A stretch of 64,000 nt of DNA. Source: Brucellaceae bacterium (GTDB lineage Bacteria > Pseudomonadota > Alphaproteobacteria > Rhizobiales > Rhizobiaceae). Where the stretch lies: assembly GCA_020637755.1 (NCBI GenBank), contig JACKJW010000015.1, positions 1 through 64,000 of the forward strand. The letters run 5' to 3'. The translations under genes were made by a program, and so were the position numbers. The notes beneath the pieces were generated by a model. The model did not search any database, was not told the DNA's origin, and saw nothing but the letters and a program-made list of their open reading frames with translations. Numbering within the stretch: the stretch's first letter is position 1; every line of letters begins with the position of its first letter. Below are positions 1 through 8,073 of the stretch, piece by piece.

Positions 1-506
1 TTCAGCAGCCGTCCCAGCACCTGCGCCACCACCCGGTACCACGGATCACCGTTGCGGTTGCCGCTTTCGGCCAGCGCCAGAAGCAGCGGGATGATGACGA
101 CATTTTCCACCAGCATGTTCAGGCCAAGGCCGATCCCGGCGAAATCCGGCCAGGCAAGAAGCGCAATCGGATAGCCCACGAAGCCGGAATTGGGGCACGA
201 CATGCCCATGGCCGAAACCGCTGCCGTCGATGGCTTCTGGCCGAGCAACCCGCGTGAAAATCCATAGCCGAGCGCCACCATGATCAGCGAACCGGTGAGA
301 TAGGCCAGCATGTAGCCGGGCAGGAAGATTTCCGAAAAGGAGCGTGTCGACAGCGCCCGGAACAGCAGCGCGGGCAGCGCCAGATACAGCACGAACTTGC
401 CGATCAGCCGCATGTCGGCGGCGGCAAACAGCCCGAAACGCACCGTCAGGAATCCGGTCAGGATGACCAGATAGATCGGTCCGGTAATCGTCAGGATTTC
501 AAGCAT
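1..506 (-). CDS. AEC (auxin efflux carrier) family transporter, partial
   Basis: Translating the minus strand from the ATG at 506 gives an open frame of at least 168 residues that runs off the window. It starts MLEILTITGPIYLVILTGFL and carries hydrophobic helices at about residues 5-25, 35-55, 65-85 and 120-145. The segment SCPNSGFVGYPIALL, where a Asn-Ser-Gly-Phe-hinge precedes a conserved Gly-Tyr-Pro, is typical of AEC/Mem_trans permeases, which export or import small organic acids or amino acids. The C-terminal half is missing because of the window edge. The gene lies on the same strand as paaE, 134 bp downstream of it, so it could be the last gene of the paa transcript, but no substrate can be assigned. 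The family call rests on the overall pattern and was not checked by search. Confidence 0.75.
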   Translation of the reverse strand, partial: MLEILTITGPIYLVILTGFLTVRFGLFAAADMRLIGKFVLYLALPALLFRALSTRSFSEIFLPGYMLAYLTGSLIMVALGYGFSRGLLGQKPSTAAVSAMGMSCPNSGFVGYPIALLAWPDFAGIGLGLNMLVENVVIIPLLLALAESGNRNGDPWYRVVAQVLGRLL

Positions 507-640
507 TGCAGCCCCACCCGGCACGTTCACCGCGCGGCGCGGCCTCCCCCGCCCTTGTCGGCCGGATCGGCGCGCCCCGCAAGCACCCTCTGGCGCAATT
601 CAATGGCTGCGCACGGCTTTTCAATGGGGCGCGGTGCAGC

Positions 641-1717
641 TCACACCGCGTCGAAATCCAGCACAAGCCGGTCCGATGTCGGGCGGGTCTGGCAGGCGAG
701 CGTGAACCCGGCCTCCACCTCCCATGGCTCCAGCGAGAAGTTGAGCGCCATTTCCGATGTGCCTTCCACCACCTTGCAGCGGCAGGTGCAGCACATGCCG
801 TTGGAGCACGACCAGGGCAGCTCGTGCCCGGCCTTGTGTGCAGCATCCAGCACCGTCTGCTCGGGATCGGTGACGGCAAAGCGCTTGCGCACCCCGTCAT
901 GCACCACTTCCACCGCCACACCCTGTTCGGCAGCCTTGCGGGCCGCGTCGGAAACCGGCCGCGCCTTCGGCACCTCGCCGTCCAGCGTAAAGCGCTCAAA
1001 TCGGATGCGGCCCTCGGGCATGCCCTGCGCAGCCAGTTCGCCGGCCACGGCGTCGATCATTGCGCCCGGCCCGCAGATGAAGGCGAGATCATGGCCCTTC
1101 GGGTCGATCATCCCGTTCTTCGCAAACAGGCCGATGCGCTCGGCATCGATGCGCCCGTTCAGCGCGTCGATGTCCTGGCTCTCGCGCGACAGCACATGGA
1201 TCAGCGACAGGCGGCCCATGTGGCGGTCCTTCAGGTCCTCGATCTCCTCAAGGAACATGATGGAAGAGGTCTCCCGGTTGCCGTAGATCAGCGTCACGCG
1301 GCTGCCGGGTTCATGGCCCAGCACCGCCTTGGCAATCGCCAGCATGGGCGTGATGCCGGACCCGGCAGCCACCAGCAGGTAATCATGCGCGCCGCCGATT
1401 TCCGGCGTGAACCGGCCCTGCGGCTCCATCACGCGGATCGTGTCGCCCGCGTTGAGACGCTCCATCACATAGCCGGTAAAGCGGCCATCCTCGACGCGGC
1501 GCACGCCGACGCGAAGCTGGGCGTCATCCGGGCCGGAACAGATGGAATAGGAGCGGCGCAACTCCTGCCCGTCCACATCGGCGGCCAGTGTCAGGTACTG
1601 GCCCGGGCTGAAGTGGAATTGCTCGCGCAGGCCTTCCGGAATGTCGAAGGCGATGGCAACGGAATCATCCGTATCACGGTCGATGCGCGCAACGGTCAGG
1701 TCATGAAAGCGGCTCAT
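641..1717 (-). CDS. paaE: Phenylacetyl-CoA 1,2-epoxidase reductase subunit PaaE
   Basis: PaaE is the NADPH-dependent reductase that feeds electrons to the di-iron subunit PaaA of phenylacetyl-CoA epoxidase in the cytoplasm. The 358-residue product has a ferredoxin-reductase FAD motif (RRSYSICS, about residues 50-57), an NAD-binding motif (GSGITPML, about 115-122) and a C-terminal plant-type 2Fe-2S domain with CSNGMCCTC plus a fourth cysteine in TLACQT. Length matches the family. I placed the start at MSRFHDLTV because GAGGAAACGACC sits just upstream of that ATG. The frame stays open further upstream, but that stretch overlaps paaD and reads like non-coding frame. It is the last gene of the paaABCDE operon, 10 bp after paaD. 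Confidence 0.95.
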   Translation of the reverse strand: MSRFHDLTVARIDRDTDDSVAIAFDIPEGLREQFHFSPGQYLTLAADVDGQELRRSYSICSGPDDAQLRVGVRRVEDGRFTGYVMERLNAGDTIRVMEPQGRFTPEIGGAHDYLLVAAGSGITPMLAIAKAVLGHEPGSRVTLIYGNRETSSIMFLEEIEDLKDRHMGRLSLIHVLSRESQDIDALNGRIDAERIGLFAKNGMIDPKGHDLAFICGPGAMIDAVAGELAAQGMPEGRIRFERFTLDGEVPKARPVSDAARKAAEQGVAVEVVHDGVRKRFAVTDPEQTVLDAAHKAGHELPWSCSNGMCCTCRCKVVEGTSEMALNFSLEPWEVEAGFTLACQTRPTSDRLVLDFDAV

Positions 1718-1727
1718 GGTCGTTTCC

Positions 1728-2219
1728 TCAGATGCACTTGAAATTGTCGAAGGGTTCGCGGCAGGCCAGGCAGCGCCAATGCGCCTTGCAGGGCGTGGAG
1801 CCGAATTCCGAGATGCGTTCGGTCTCACCAGAGCCGCAACGCGGGCAATTCACCTGCTCCTCGCCGAACAGCGCGCGGATCGAATTGGACGCGCTCTTGG
1901 GCGGCGCAATGCCATAGGCGCGCAGCTTCTCGCGCCCGTCCCGGGTGATCCAGTCGGTCGTCCATGCTGGCGACAGCACCCGTTCGATCCGCGGCTCGAA
2001 ACCGGCCTCCCGCAGCGCGGCCTCGACCGCAAATTCGATGGCAAGCGTCGCCGGACAGCCCGAATAGGTCGGCGTCACCTTCGCTACGGCCGCACCATCG
2101 GGCGCAATCTCCACCGAACGCAGGATGCCGAGATCGGCCAGTGTCACGCAGGGCACCTCCGGGTCGGGCACGGCTGACGCTGCCGCCCAGGCCCGCGCCC
2201 TCTGACCGGCGCTCACCAT
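1728..2219 (-). CDS. paaD: Phenylacetyl-CoA epoxidase assembly/accessory protein PaaD
   Basis: PaaD is a small protein of the phenylacetyl-CoA epoxidase operon and belongs to the MIP18/DUF59-like iron-sulfur carrier group. In other bacteria it is thought to help mature the oxygenase or reductase. The 163-residue product has an N-terminal DUF59-type domain (IPDPEV-like PDPEVPCVTLADLGI, then TPTYSGCPA with the conserved cysteine) and a C-terminal cysteine-rich tail (CPRCGSGET, then further Cys-x2-Cys pairs) that looks metal-binding. The start ATG overlaps the paaC stop by 7 nt, so translation is probably coupled. The symbol paaJ is used for the same protein in some genomes. Confidence 0.93.
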   Translation of the reverse strand: MVSAGQRARAWAAASAVPDPEVPCVTLADLGILRSVEIAPDGAAVAKVTPTYSGCPATLAIEFAVEAALREAGFEPRIERVLSPAWTTDWITRDGREKLRAYGIAPPKSASNSIRALFGEEQVNCPRCGSGETERISEFGSTPCKAHWRCLACREPFDNFKCI

Positions 2220-2968
2220 GTCGCGCCCGGATAGGTGCGCTGCATGTGCTGGAGTTCGGACAGGAGGTGGCCCATTTCCTCGCCATGAATGCCGGAGCGC
2301 CCGCCGCGCGGACCCTGCGGCACATCGGGCCAGTCCAGCAGCGCCGCCTTGAAGATGGGAAGCAGCGTCGCCCGGAACGCGTCCTGCAATGTGGACGGGT
2401 CCGGCGCAATGCCCGCTTCAGCCGCCGCATCGCTCACCGCGTCGGTTTCGAACAGCTCCCCGGTATAGTGATGCAGGGCCGCGACCGCAGCCTTCATGCG
2501 CACCGCGCTTTCATCGGTGCCGTCCCCCAGACGGATCACCCATTCGCCGGCGTGGCGGATGTGATAGGCTACTTCCTTGACTGCCTTTTGGGCGATGGCA
2601 CGCAGCGTCTCGTCGGTGGAGGTCAGGCAGCGCGTCCAGTAGGCTTCCATGAAAGCTGCGAAATAGAGCTGACGCAGCATGGTCTGGGCAAAATCGCCGT
2701 TCGGGCGCTCCACCAGCAGGCAATTGCGGTATTCGCGCTCGCGGCGCATGTAGGCGAGCTGGTCCTCGTCACGGCCCTTGGCTTCCACTTCGCCCGCATA
2801 TTGGTAGAGCGATCGGGCCTGACCGATCATGTCCAGCGCCATGTTGGGCATGGCGAGGTCCTCTTCCAGCATCGGCGCATGGCCGCACCATTCCGACATG
2901 CGGTGCCCCAGGATCAGGTGATCGTCGGCCAGACGCAGAAGCAGGGTGAAAAGCGTTTCCTTGGTCAT
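2213..2968 (-). CDS. paaC: Phenylacetyl-CoA 1,2-epoxidase structural subunit PaaC
   Basis: PaaC is the non-catalytic ferritin-like subunit that forms the A2C2 core with PaaA. The 251-residue product begins MTKETLFTLLLRLADDHLIL and contains the family signature HRMSEWCGHAP followed by EEDLAMPNMALDMIGQAR. Its length is normal for PaaC. The longer frame upstream of this ATG overlaps two other genes and was rejected. The start overlaps the stop of the preceding small membrane-protein gene by 4 nt (ATGA), and the end overlaps paaD by 7 nt, so the three genes are translationally coupled. Confidence 0.95.
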   Translation of the reverse strand: MTKETLFTLLLRLADDHLILGHRMSEWCGHAPMLEEDLAMPNMALDMIGQARSLYQYAGEVEAKGRDEDQLAYMRREREYRNCLLVERPNGDFAQTMLRQLYFAAFMEAYWTRCLTSTDETLRAIAQKAVKEVAYHIRHAGEWVIRLGDGTDESAVRMKAAVAALHHYTGELFETDAVSDAAAEAGIAPDPSTLQDAFRATLLPIFKAALLDWPDVPQGPRGGRSGIHGEEMGHLLSELQHMQRTYPGATW

Positions 2969-3246
2969 TGGTTTCTTGTTCCCTTGGCGAGCAGGACAAT
3001 CGAGATCACGGACAGCACCAGAAGCAGCGGCGCGATCAGCAGGAGATCGACCCGGATATCGGCACCGGGCGACAGGCGATGGATCATCAGTTCCCAACCG
3101 AAATAGGCGAGCCAGGCCATCGCGGTGGCCAGCACCAGCTTGCTGCGGCGCCGGAACCACCAGCCGGCGGCAAAAAGCGCGGCCGGCAGCAGGATGAGGA
3201 CCGGAAAACCGATCGCCAGCCCAAACGGTGCAAACAGGATTTCCAT
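2965..3246 (-). CDS. Small integral membrane protein encoded inside the paa operon
   Basis: This 93-residue protein is not a recognised paa component. It has three clear hydrophobic segments (about residues 4-26, 37-53 and 67-89), a basic patch FRRRSK after the first, and HRLSPGAD in the second loop, so it is probably an inner-membrane protein with three helices. It lies between paaB (27 bp away) and paaC (4-nt ATGA overlap), and so should be made in step with the soluble epoxidase. In the classical E. coli order paaB is followed directly by paaC, so this is an insertion. A role in substrate entry or in tethering the epoxidase is conceivable but is only inference from position. Confidence 0.8.
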   Translation of the reverse strand: MEILFAPFGLAIGFPVLILLPAALFAAGWWFRRRSKLVLATAMAWLAYFGWELMIHRLSPGADIRVDLLLIAPLLLVLSVISIVLLAKGTRNQ

Positions 3247-3272
3247 TCAGCGCCGTCCTTCCTGATGCCGCG

Positions 3273-3563
3273 TCACATGTGCCCGACGTCTTCGGGGATC
3301 TCATAGAAGGTCGGATGGCGGTAGATCTTCGAGGCCGTCGGCTCGAAATTCTCCTCCTTCTGCGACGGATCGGACGCCGTGATCGCAGCCGAAGGCACCA
3401 CCCAGATGGAGGTGCCCTCCCCGCGCCGCGTATAGACGTCGCGCGCCGCCTGCAGCGCCAGTTCCGCGTCGGCGGCATGCACCGAGCCGCAATGCTTGTG
3501 CGACAGGCCGTTGCGCGGCCGGATGAAGACTTCCCACAGGGGCGTTTCGTTGACGGTCATCAT
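3273..3563 (-). CDS. paaB: Phenylacetyl-CoA 1,2-epoxidase subunit PaaB
   Basis: PaaB is the small subunit that bridges PaaAC heterodimers in the epoxidase complex. The 96-residue product contains WEVFIRPRNGLSHKHCGSVH followed by the A-x-x-A-x-x-A-R-D-V-Y-T-R-R block, both characteristic of PaaB, and ends in the tail FYEIPEDVGHM. Two ATGs sit in tandem at 3563 and 3560, and the GGGAGGA ribosome site is compatible with either. The gene follows paaA after 12 bp. Confidence 0.95.
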   Translation of the reverse strand: MMTVNETPLWEVFIRPRNGLSHKHCGSVHAADAELALQAARDVYTRRGEGTSIWVVPSAAITASDPSQKEENFEPTASKIYRHPTFYEIPEDVGHM

Positions 3564-3575
3564 GTCCTCCCGATT

Positions 3576-4583
3576 CTATTCCGCCGCGATTTTCGCGGCT
3601 TGCGCGCGCTGACGGCGCTTTTCTGCGTGGGCAAGCGCTGCTTCACGCACCCATGCCCCCTCGTCCCAGGCCTTGCGCCGGGCCGCGATGCGGTCGCGGT
3701 TCATCGGGCCGTTGCCCTTCACCACGTTCCAGAACTCGTCCCAGTCGATGGCGCCAAAGTCATAGCCGCCCTTGCCGCCGTTCTTGTCCGCATTCCACTT
3801 GAGGTCCGGATCCGGGAAGGTCAGGCCGATGAACTCGCCCTGCGGCACCGTGGCATCGACGAATTTCTGGCGCAGTTCGTCATTCGAGAAGCGCTTGATC
3901 TTCCATTTCATCGATTGGTCGCCGTGCTGACTGTCGCTGTCATGCGGGCCGAACATCATCAGCGACGGCCACCACCAGCGGTTCAGCGCATCCTGCGCCA
4001 TTTCCTTCTGCTCATCGGTCCCGCGCATCAGCGTCATCATGATCTCGTAGCCCTGGCGCTGGTGGAAGCTTTCTTCCTTGCACACCCGGATCATGGCGCG
4101 CGCATAGGGCCCGTAGGAGCAGCGGCACAGCGGAATCTGGTTCATGATCGCCGCGCCATCGACCAGCCAGCCGATGGCGCCGATATCGGCCCAGGTCAGC
4201 GTCGGATAGTTGAAGATGGAGGAATACTTGGCCTTGCCGGCAAGCAGTTCCGCGGTCATCGCATCGCGCCCGACGCCCAGCGTCTCGGCCGCAGAATAGA
4301 GGTAGAGCCCGTGGCCGCCTTCGTCCTGCACCTTGGCGAGCAGCGCCGCCTTGCGCTTGAGGCTCGGCGCACGCGTGATCCAGTTGCCTTCCGGCAGCAT
4401 GCCGACAATCTCGGAATGGGCATGCTGGCCGATCTGGCGGACCAGCGTCTTGCGGTAGCCTTCCGGCATCGGATCGTTCGGCTCGATCTTTTCCTCGGCA
4501 TCGATGCGCGCCTGGAAGGCCGCCAGAAACGCCTCATCCTCGTGCGTCTTCGTATCAGCGCCGATAAGTCCTTGGCTGTACAT
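3576..4583 (-). CDS. paaA: Phenylacetyl-CoA 1,2-epoxidase catalytic subunit PaaA
   Basis: PaaA is the di-iron monooxygenase subunit that epoxidises the ring of phenylacetyl-CoA. The 335-residue product starts MYSQGLIGADTKTHEDEAFL. It contains the helical ligand regions EGNWITRAPSLKRKAALLAKVQDEGGHGLYLY (Glu...Glu-x-x-His) and EESFHQRQGYE (Glu-x-x-x-His-x-x-x-x-x-Glu), which supply iron ligands in this family. The start at 4583 has GGAGGAAAAT upstream. The frame is open further upstream, but that extension crosses the divergent promoter and the neighbouring gene. It is the first gene of the operon, divergent from the thioesterase at 4683. Confidence 0.95.
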   Translation of the reverse strand: MYSQGLIGADTKTHEDEAFLAAFQARIDAEEKIEPNDPMPEGYRKTLVRQIGQHAHSEIVGMLPEGNWITRAPSLKRKAALLAKVQDEGGHGLYLYSAAETLGVGRDAMTAELLAGKAKYSSIFNYPTLTWADIGAIGWLVDGAAIMNQIPLCRCSYGPYARAMIRVCKEESFHQRQGYEIMMTLMRGTDEQKEMAQDALNRWWWPSLMMFGPHDSDSQHGDQSMKWKIKRFSNDELRQKFVDATVPQGEFIGLTFPDPDLKWNADKNGGKGGYDFGAIDWDEFWNVVKGNGPMNRDRIAARRKAWDEGAWVREAALAHAEKRRQRAQAAKIAAE

Positions 4584-4630
4584 GTATTTTCCTCCAGACT
4601 TGACCGCAGGGGCCTTGTGCTCCATCAATG

Positions 4631-4669
4631 TGTAACAAAAAATAGGTCTGATTGCAATTCCCTGTAACA
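4631..4669. promoter_or_regulatory. Divergent paaA / thioesterase promoter region with two TGTAACA repeats
   Basis: Only about 100 bp separate the divergent starts at 4583 and 4683. Two identical heptamers TGTAACA lie at 4631-4637 and 4663-4669, in direct orientation and 32 bp apart (three helical turns), within an AT-rich stretch. A repeated motif phased this way is what a dimeric regulator such as PaaX or the TetR protein of this locus could use. No known consensus was matched, so this is a candidate only. Confidence 0.4.
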
Positions 4670-4682
4670 TATTGGAGGAAAA

Positions 4683-5099
4683 ATGAACCGGCTCGATGTG
4701 GATGGCGTGGCGGAAGTGCTGCGGACGGTCTTCGCGCCCTGGATCGTGGAAATGGGTCTGGAGCCGGTCGCCGTGCGCGACGGCGGGGCTGACTTCGTGG
4801 TGAGGGACAACCGCCGTCTGGTCCATGCAGGCGGCGTGATCTGCGGGCAGGCGTCTGCCGCCGCAGCAGACACCGCCGCGGTGCTGACGCTCTGCGCGCT
4901 CAACGGACGGTTCCGGCCTGTGACCACGGTGGACCTGACCACCCATTTCGTGCGGCCGCTGCCACCCGGAGACGCGGACATCTCGGTGACGGTCGATGCC
5001 AACGGCAAGCGCATGGCCTATGTACGCGCGGAAATACGCCCCGCCGGTTCGGACAAGCTGTCGGTGAGTTTTTCCGGCGCCTTCATGTATCTGGATTGA
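4683..5099 (+). CDS. PaaI-family hotdog acyl-CoA thioesterase
   Basis: The 138-residue product has the single hotdog-fold layout of the PaaI/4HBT thioesterases. It contains VHAGGVICGQASAAAADTAAVLTL (the helix with the catalytic Asp region) and TTHFVRPLPPGDADISVTVDA in the second half. Such enzymes hydrolyse stalled acyl-CoA intermediates and release CoA. It is divergent from paaA, and TTGGAGGAAAA precedes the ATG. A second thioesterase at 8074 fits true PaaI better, so I leave this one unnamed. It may act on dead-end products of the pathway. Confidence 0.85.
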   Translation: MNRLDVDGVAEVLRTVFAPWIVEMGLEPVAVRDGGADFVVRDNRRLVHAGGVICGQASAAAADTAAVLTLCALNGRFRPVTTVDLTTHFVRPLPPGDADISVTVDANGKRMAYVRAEIRPAGSDKLSVSFSGAFMYLD

Positions 5100-5163
5100 A
5101 GATACACCCTTTGAAATCAGGGTATTGGCGGGATGACCGGAATCAATTCAGCAAGCGCCTGAA

Positions 5164-6075
5164 TCACTCGATGAAGACTGAAACCTCGGGCTGGATGCCG
5201 AACCGCTGCGCAAACGTGGCCGGATCGCGCTGTGGCGGAACGCCCTCAGAAGACAGCCACTCCTCACTGGCCGCCACCAGCGGCGTGTAGATGCGCCGGG
5301 CCAGCAGGCGGGCCTCCTGCGCAGGCCAATCGGGCGGCAGCAGGGCTTCCGGCAGGCCGGGATCGCGCAGCACCAAGCGCCGCCAGTCATGGATGAGCAG
5401 CGTGCGCGCAGCCATGGCATCGAGTGGCGGCAGGCGCAGGCCCGAAGCCAGCGCATCTGCCACGGGCTGCCACCCGGCAAGGAAGCGGCTGTAGGCCTCC
5501 GCCAACCCGTCGCTGGCCCATTGCTGCGCCAGCGCGCCGGGCAGCTCACTCCCGGCGCCGGTGATGGAAAGTATGCCTTCGGCGGCCTCTCCCGCATCCG
5601 GGGCACCGGCAGCATCCGCACGCAGGAAGACGCCAGGCGCGATGCGCATGAAACCGGCCTCTCCAAGTGCGTCGGCGCGAAGGCCCGCCAGATCGGGAGG
5701 CGCGACAAGAACGGTCCACTGCCCGTCCCATCGGGGTGCCCCGGCAGCGTAGATGCGCCGGCTCGCCGCGTCGAATGCATGGCGCCCGTCGGCGGCCAGC
5801 CGGTAAAAGGCAAGCCGCCCTTCCCGTTCGCGTGTCACCCATCCGTCGGAAGCAAGCCGCGACATGGCCGTGCGCACCGCACCGGAATCGACCCCGATCC
5901 GGTCCATCACCGCCTGGATGATCCCCAGTCCAGCCAGTCCGCCGCGAGGCACGATGGCATCGCCCAGCAACGTCACCACCAGCGACCAGACCCGCAGGCG
6001 CGGTTGCGCATGCAACGCGGCGACGCGGTCCTCAAGCGGCGATGTCGGGGCAGACTTGTCCATGCGCCAAGGCAT
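5164..6075 (-). CDS. paaX: PaaX family transcriptional regulator
   Basis: The 303-residue protein fits PaaX, the GntR-like repressor that releases DNA on binding phenylacetyl-CoA. It has an N-terminal winged-helix region (LVVTLLGDAIVPRGG... SGAVRTAMSRLASDGWVTREREGR, residues about 30-95), where V-R-T-A-x-S-R-L is the recognition helix. The central PaaX domain has PRWDGQWTVLVAPPD, and the C-terminal domain contains LLIHDWRRLVLRDPGLPEALLPPDWPA, a strong family signature. Two ATGs (6075 and 6063) are possible and neither has a clear ribosome site. It is the last gene of the paaI-paaK-tetR-paaX set, 30 bp after the TetR gene. It could be a paralogue acting on another aryl-CoA, but its location argues for paa control. 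Confidence 0.88.
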   Translation of the reverse strand: MPWRMDKSAPTSPLEDRVAALHAQPRLRVWSLVVTLLGDAIVPRGGLAGLGIIQAVMDRIGVDSGAVRTAMSRLASDGWVTREREGRLAFYRLAADGRHAFDAASRRIYAAGAPRWDGQWTVLVAPPDLAGLRADALGEAGFMRIAPGVFLRADAAGAPDAGEAAEGILSITGAGSELPGALAQQWASDGLAEAYSRFLAGWQPVADALASGLRLPPLDAMAARTLLIHDWRRLVLRDPGLPEALLPPDWPAQEARLLARRIYTPLVAASEEWLSSEGVPPQRDPATFAQRFGIQPEVSVFIE

Positions 6076-6105
6076 GGCACAGGCAAAAGCCGGATGGCAA
6101 GGCGG

Positions 6106-6699
6106 TCAGAGTGCCTTCACGCCCGCGACCAGAATGCCCGAGGCAATACGGGCATAATCCTCGCGCGTGACGTCGCGCCCGTCGCGGAACCACATGTAGG
6201 CCCAGTTGACCATGCCGAACAGGGCCATGGTGACGGGCTTGAGCAGAGGCTTGCCCTCAAAGGCTTCCGGCTTGATCGCGCGGATTGTTTCGGCAAAGAC
6301 GGAGACGAGCTGGCGCTCCATCTGCTTCAGTTCCACCTGCTGCTCTTCAGGCAGGAAGCGCATGGTGCCAAGCTGCACCTTGTGCTTGGAATCGGCGTCG
6401 CGGTAGCACTCCAGAAGTGCCGTCACCAGCACCTCCAGGCGCAATTCCGGCGGTGCGTCGGGTTGGTCGGCGGCTTCCACCGCCTCGATCAGCTCTTCCA
6501 GATGCGCGGCGATGATGTCGTAGAGCATCGCCTCCTTGGAGGCGTAATAGTGGTAGAGCAACGCCTTGGACACGCCGCAGCGCAAGGCAAGCCGCGCCAT
6601 GGAGGTCCGGTCATAGCCCTCCTCCGCAAACACGATTGCCGCCGTGTTGGCAATCGCCACCCGCTTTTCGTCATGATCCTTGGCGCGGGTGCGGGCCAT
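6106..6699 (-). CDS. paaR: TetR/AcrR family regulator, PaaR-like
   Basis: The 197-residue protein has a TetR helix-turn-helix at residues about 10-55 (AIVFAEEGYDRTSMARLALRCGVSKALLYHYYASKE) and a C-terminal ligand domain. PaaR, a TetR repressor responding to phenylacetyl-CoA, controls paa genes in many beta- and alphaproteobacteria, and this gene lies inside the paa operon. Its ATG overlaps the paaK stop by 1 nt (TGATG), so translation is coupled. The palindrome at 8566-8577 in front of the operon is a plausible own target. The PaaR name rests on family plus location, not on a search. Confidence 0.8.
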   Translation of the reverse strand: MARTRAKDHDEKRVAIANTAAIVFAEEGYDRTSMARLALRCGVSKALLYHYYASKEAMLYDIIAAHLEELIEAVEAADQPDAPPELRLEVLVTALLECYRDADSKHKVQLGTMRFLPEEQQVELKQMERQLVSVFAETIRAIKPEAFEGKPLLKPVTMALFGMVNWAYMWFRDGRDVTREDYARIASGILVAGVKAL

Positions 6700-8012
6700 C
6701 AGCTCTCCTTCGGGCGGTTGTCGACGATGCGCTGCGCCTTGCCCTGGCTTCGGGCTACCCCCTCCGGCTCGCTGACGTCAACCCTTGCGGTCACGCCCAC
6801 AACATCCTTGATGTGCTGCGTCAGCTCGCGGGCAGCAGCCTTGCGCTCCGCCTCGGTGGCATGGGCGGGCAGCGCCTCGGCATGCACCAGCATCTCGTCC
6901 ATGCGCCCTTCGCGGATGAGTTCGATCTGGAAATGCGGTGCCAGCGCCCGCACCTTGAGGATCTGCTCTTCGATCTGCGTCGGAAACACGTTGACACCGC
7001 GCAGGATCATCATGTCGTCGGAGCGCCCGGTGATCTTTTCCATGCGCCGCATCGACCGCGCCGTGCCCGCCAGAAGCCGCGTCAGGTCACGCGTGCGGTA
7101 ACGGACGATCGGAAAGGCTTCCTTGGTGAGCGAGGTGAAGACCAGTTCGCCCTGCGATCCGTCCGGCAGCACCTCGCCCGTTACCGGATCGATGATCTCC
7201 GGATAGAAATGATCTTCCCAGATGTGCAGCCCGTCCTTGGTCTCCACGCATTCATTCGCCACGCCCGGCCCCATCACCTCGGACAGGCCGTAAATGTCCA
7301 CCGCATGCATGTCGAAGGCCTGCTCGATTTCCTGGCGCATGGCGTTTGTCCACGGCTCGGCGCCGAAAATGCCGACCTGCAACGGGCTTTGCCGCGGGTC
7401 CATGCCGCGTGCGCGGTATTCATCCAGGATCGACAGCATGTAGGACGGCGTGACCATGATGGTGGAAGCGCGAAAATCCTCGATCAGCGTCACCTGCCGC
7501 TGTGTCATGCCGCCGGAAACCGGCACCACCGTGCAGCCAAGCTTTTCAGCCCCGTAGTGGGCGCCCAGACCGCCGGTGAAAAGGCCGTAGCCATAGGCCA
7601 CATGCACCACGTCGCCCGGCCGGGTGCCCGATGCGCGCATCGAGCGCGCCACGCAGGTCGCCCAGGTATCGATGTCCTTCGCCGTATAACCCACCACCGT
7701 CGGCTTGCCGGTCGTGCCCGATGACCCGTGGATGCGCGCGATCCTCTCGCGCGGTACGGCAAACAGGCCGAACGGGTAATTGTCACGCAGGTCCTGCTTC
7801 ACCGTGAAGGGAAATTTCGACAGGTCTGAAAGCTGCTTCAGATCGTCCGGGTGCACGCCGGCCGCATCGAATTTCCTGCGGTAGAATGGCACATTCTCAT
7901 AGGCGTGCTTCAGCGACCACTTCATGCGGTCCAATTGCAGCGCGGCAATTTCGTCGCGCGACGCGATCTCGATCGGATCGAGGTCTTCGCGCCTCGGTGT
8001 CAGGTCTTTCAT
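6699..8012 (-). CDS. paaK: Phenylacetate-CoA ligase PaaK
   Basis: PaaK activates phenylacetate to phenylacetyl-CoA with ATP, the first step of the pathway. The 437-residue length matches the family. Recognisable motifs are the phosphate-binding loop HGSSGTTGKPTVVGYT (about residues 92-107), YGLSEVMGPGVANEC in the middle, RYRTRDLTR, and ITGRSDDMMILRGVNVFPTQ in the C-terminal lid domain. The start has CGGGAGGAAACCA upstream. It lies downstream of paaI (62 bp) and is coupled to the TetR gene that follows. Confidence 0.95.
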   Translation of the reverse strand: MKDLTPRREDLDPIEIASRDEIAALQLDRMKWSLKHAYENVPFYRRKFDAAGVHPDDLKQLSDLSKFPFTVKQDLRDNYPFGLFAVPRERIARIHGSSGTTGKPTVVGYTAKDIDTWATCVARSMRASGTRPGDVVHVAYGYGLFTGGLGAHYGAEKLGCTVVPVSGGMTQRQVTLIEDFRASTIMVTPSYMLSILDEYRARGMDPRQSPLQVGIFGAEPWTNAMRQEIEQAFDMHAVDIYGLSEVMGPGVANECVETKDGLHIWEDHFYPEIIDPVTGEVLPDGSQGELVFTSLTKEAFPIVRYRTRDLTRLLAGTARSMRRMEKITGRSDDMMILRGVNVFPTQIEEQILKVRALAPHFQIELIREGRMDEMLVHAEALPAHATEAERKAAARELTQHIKDVVGVTARVDVSEPEGVARSQGKAQRIVDNRPKES

Positions 8013-8073
8013 TGGTTTCCTCCCGTGCGCTTCCCCTTCACCCTGCCCTCAAGGCGGGCGGGCACCGCGCCAC

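Noticed and set aside
2213..3478. 421-residue version of PaaC
   Set aside because: The upstream part overlaps paaB and the small membrane-protein gene. The family start MTKETLF at 2968 is clear.
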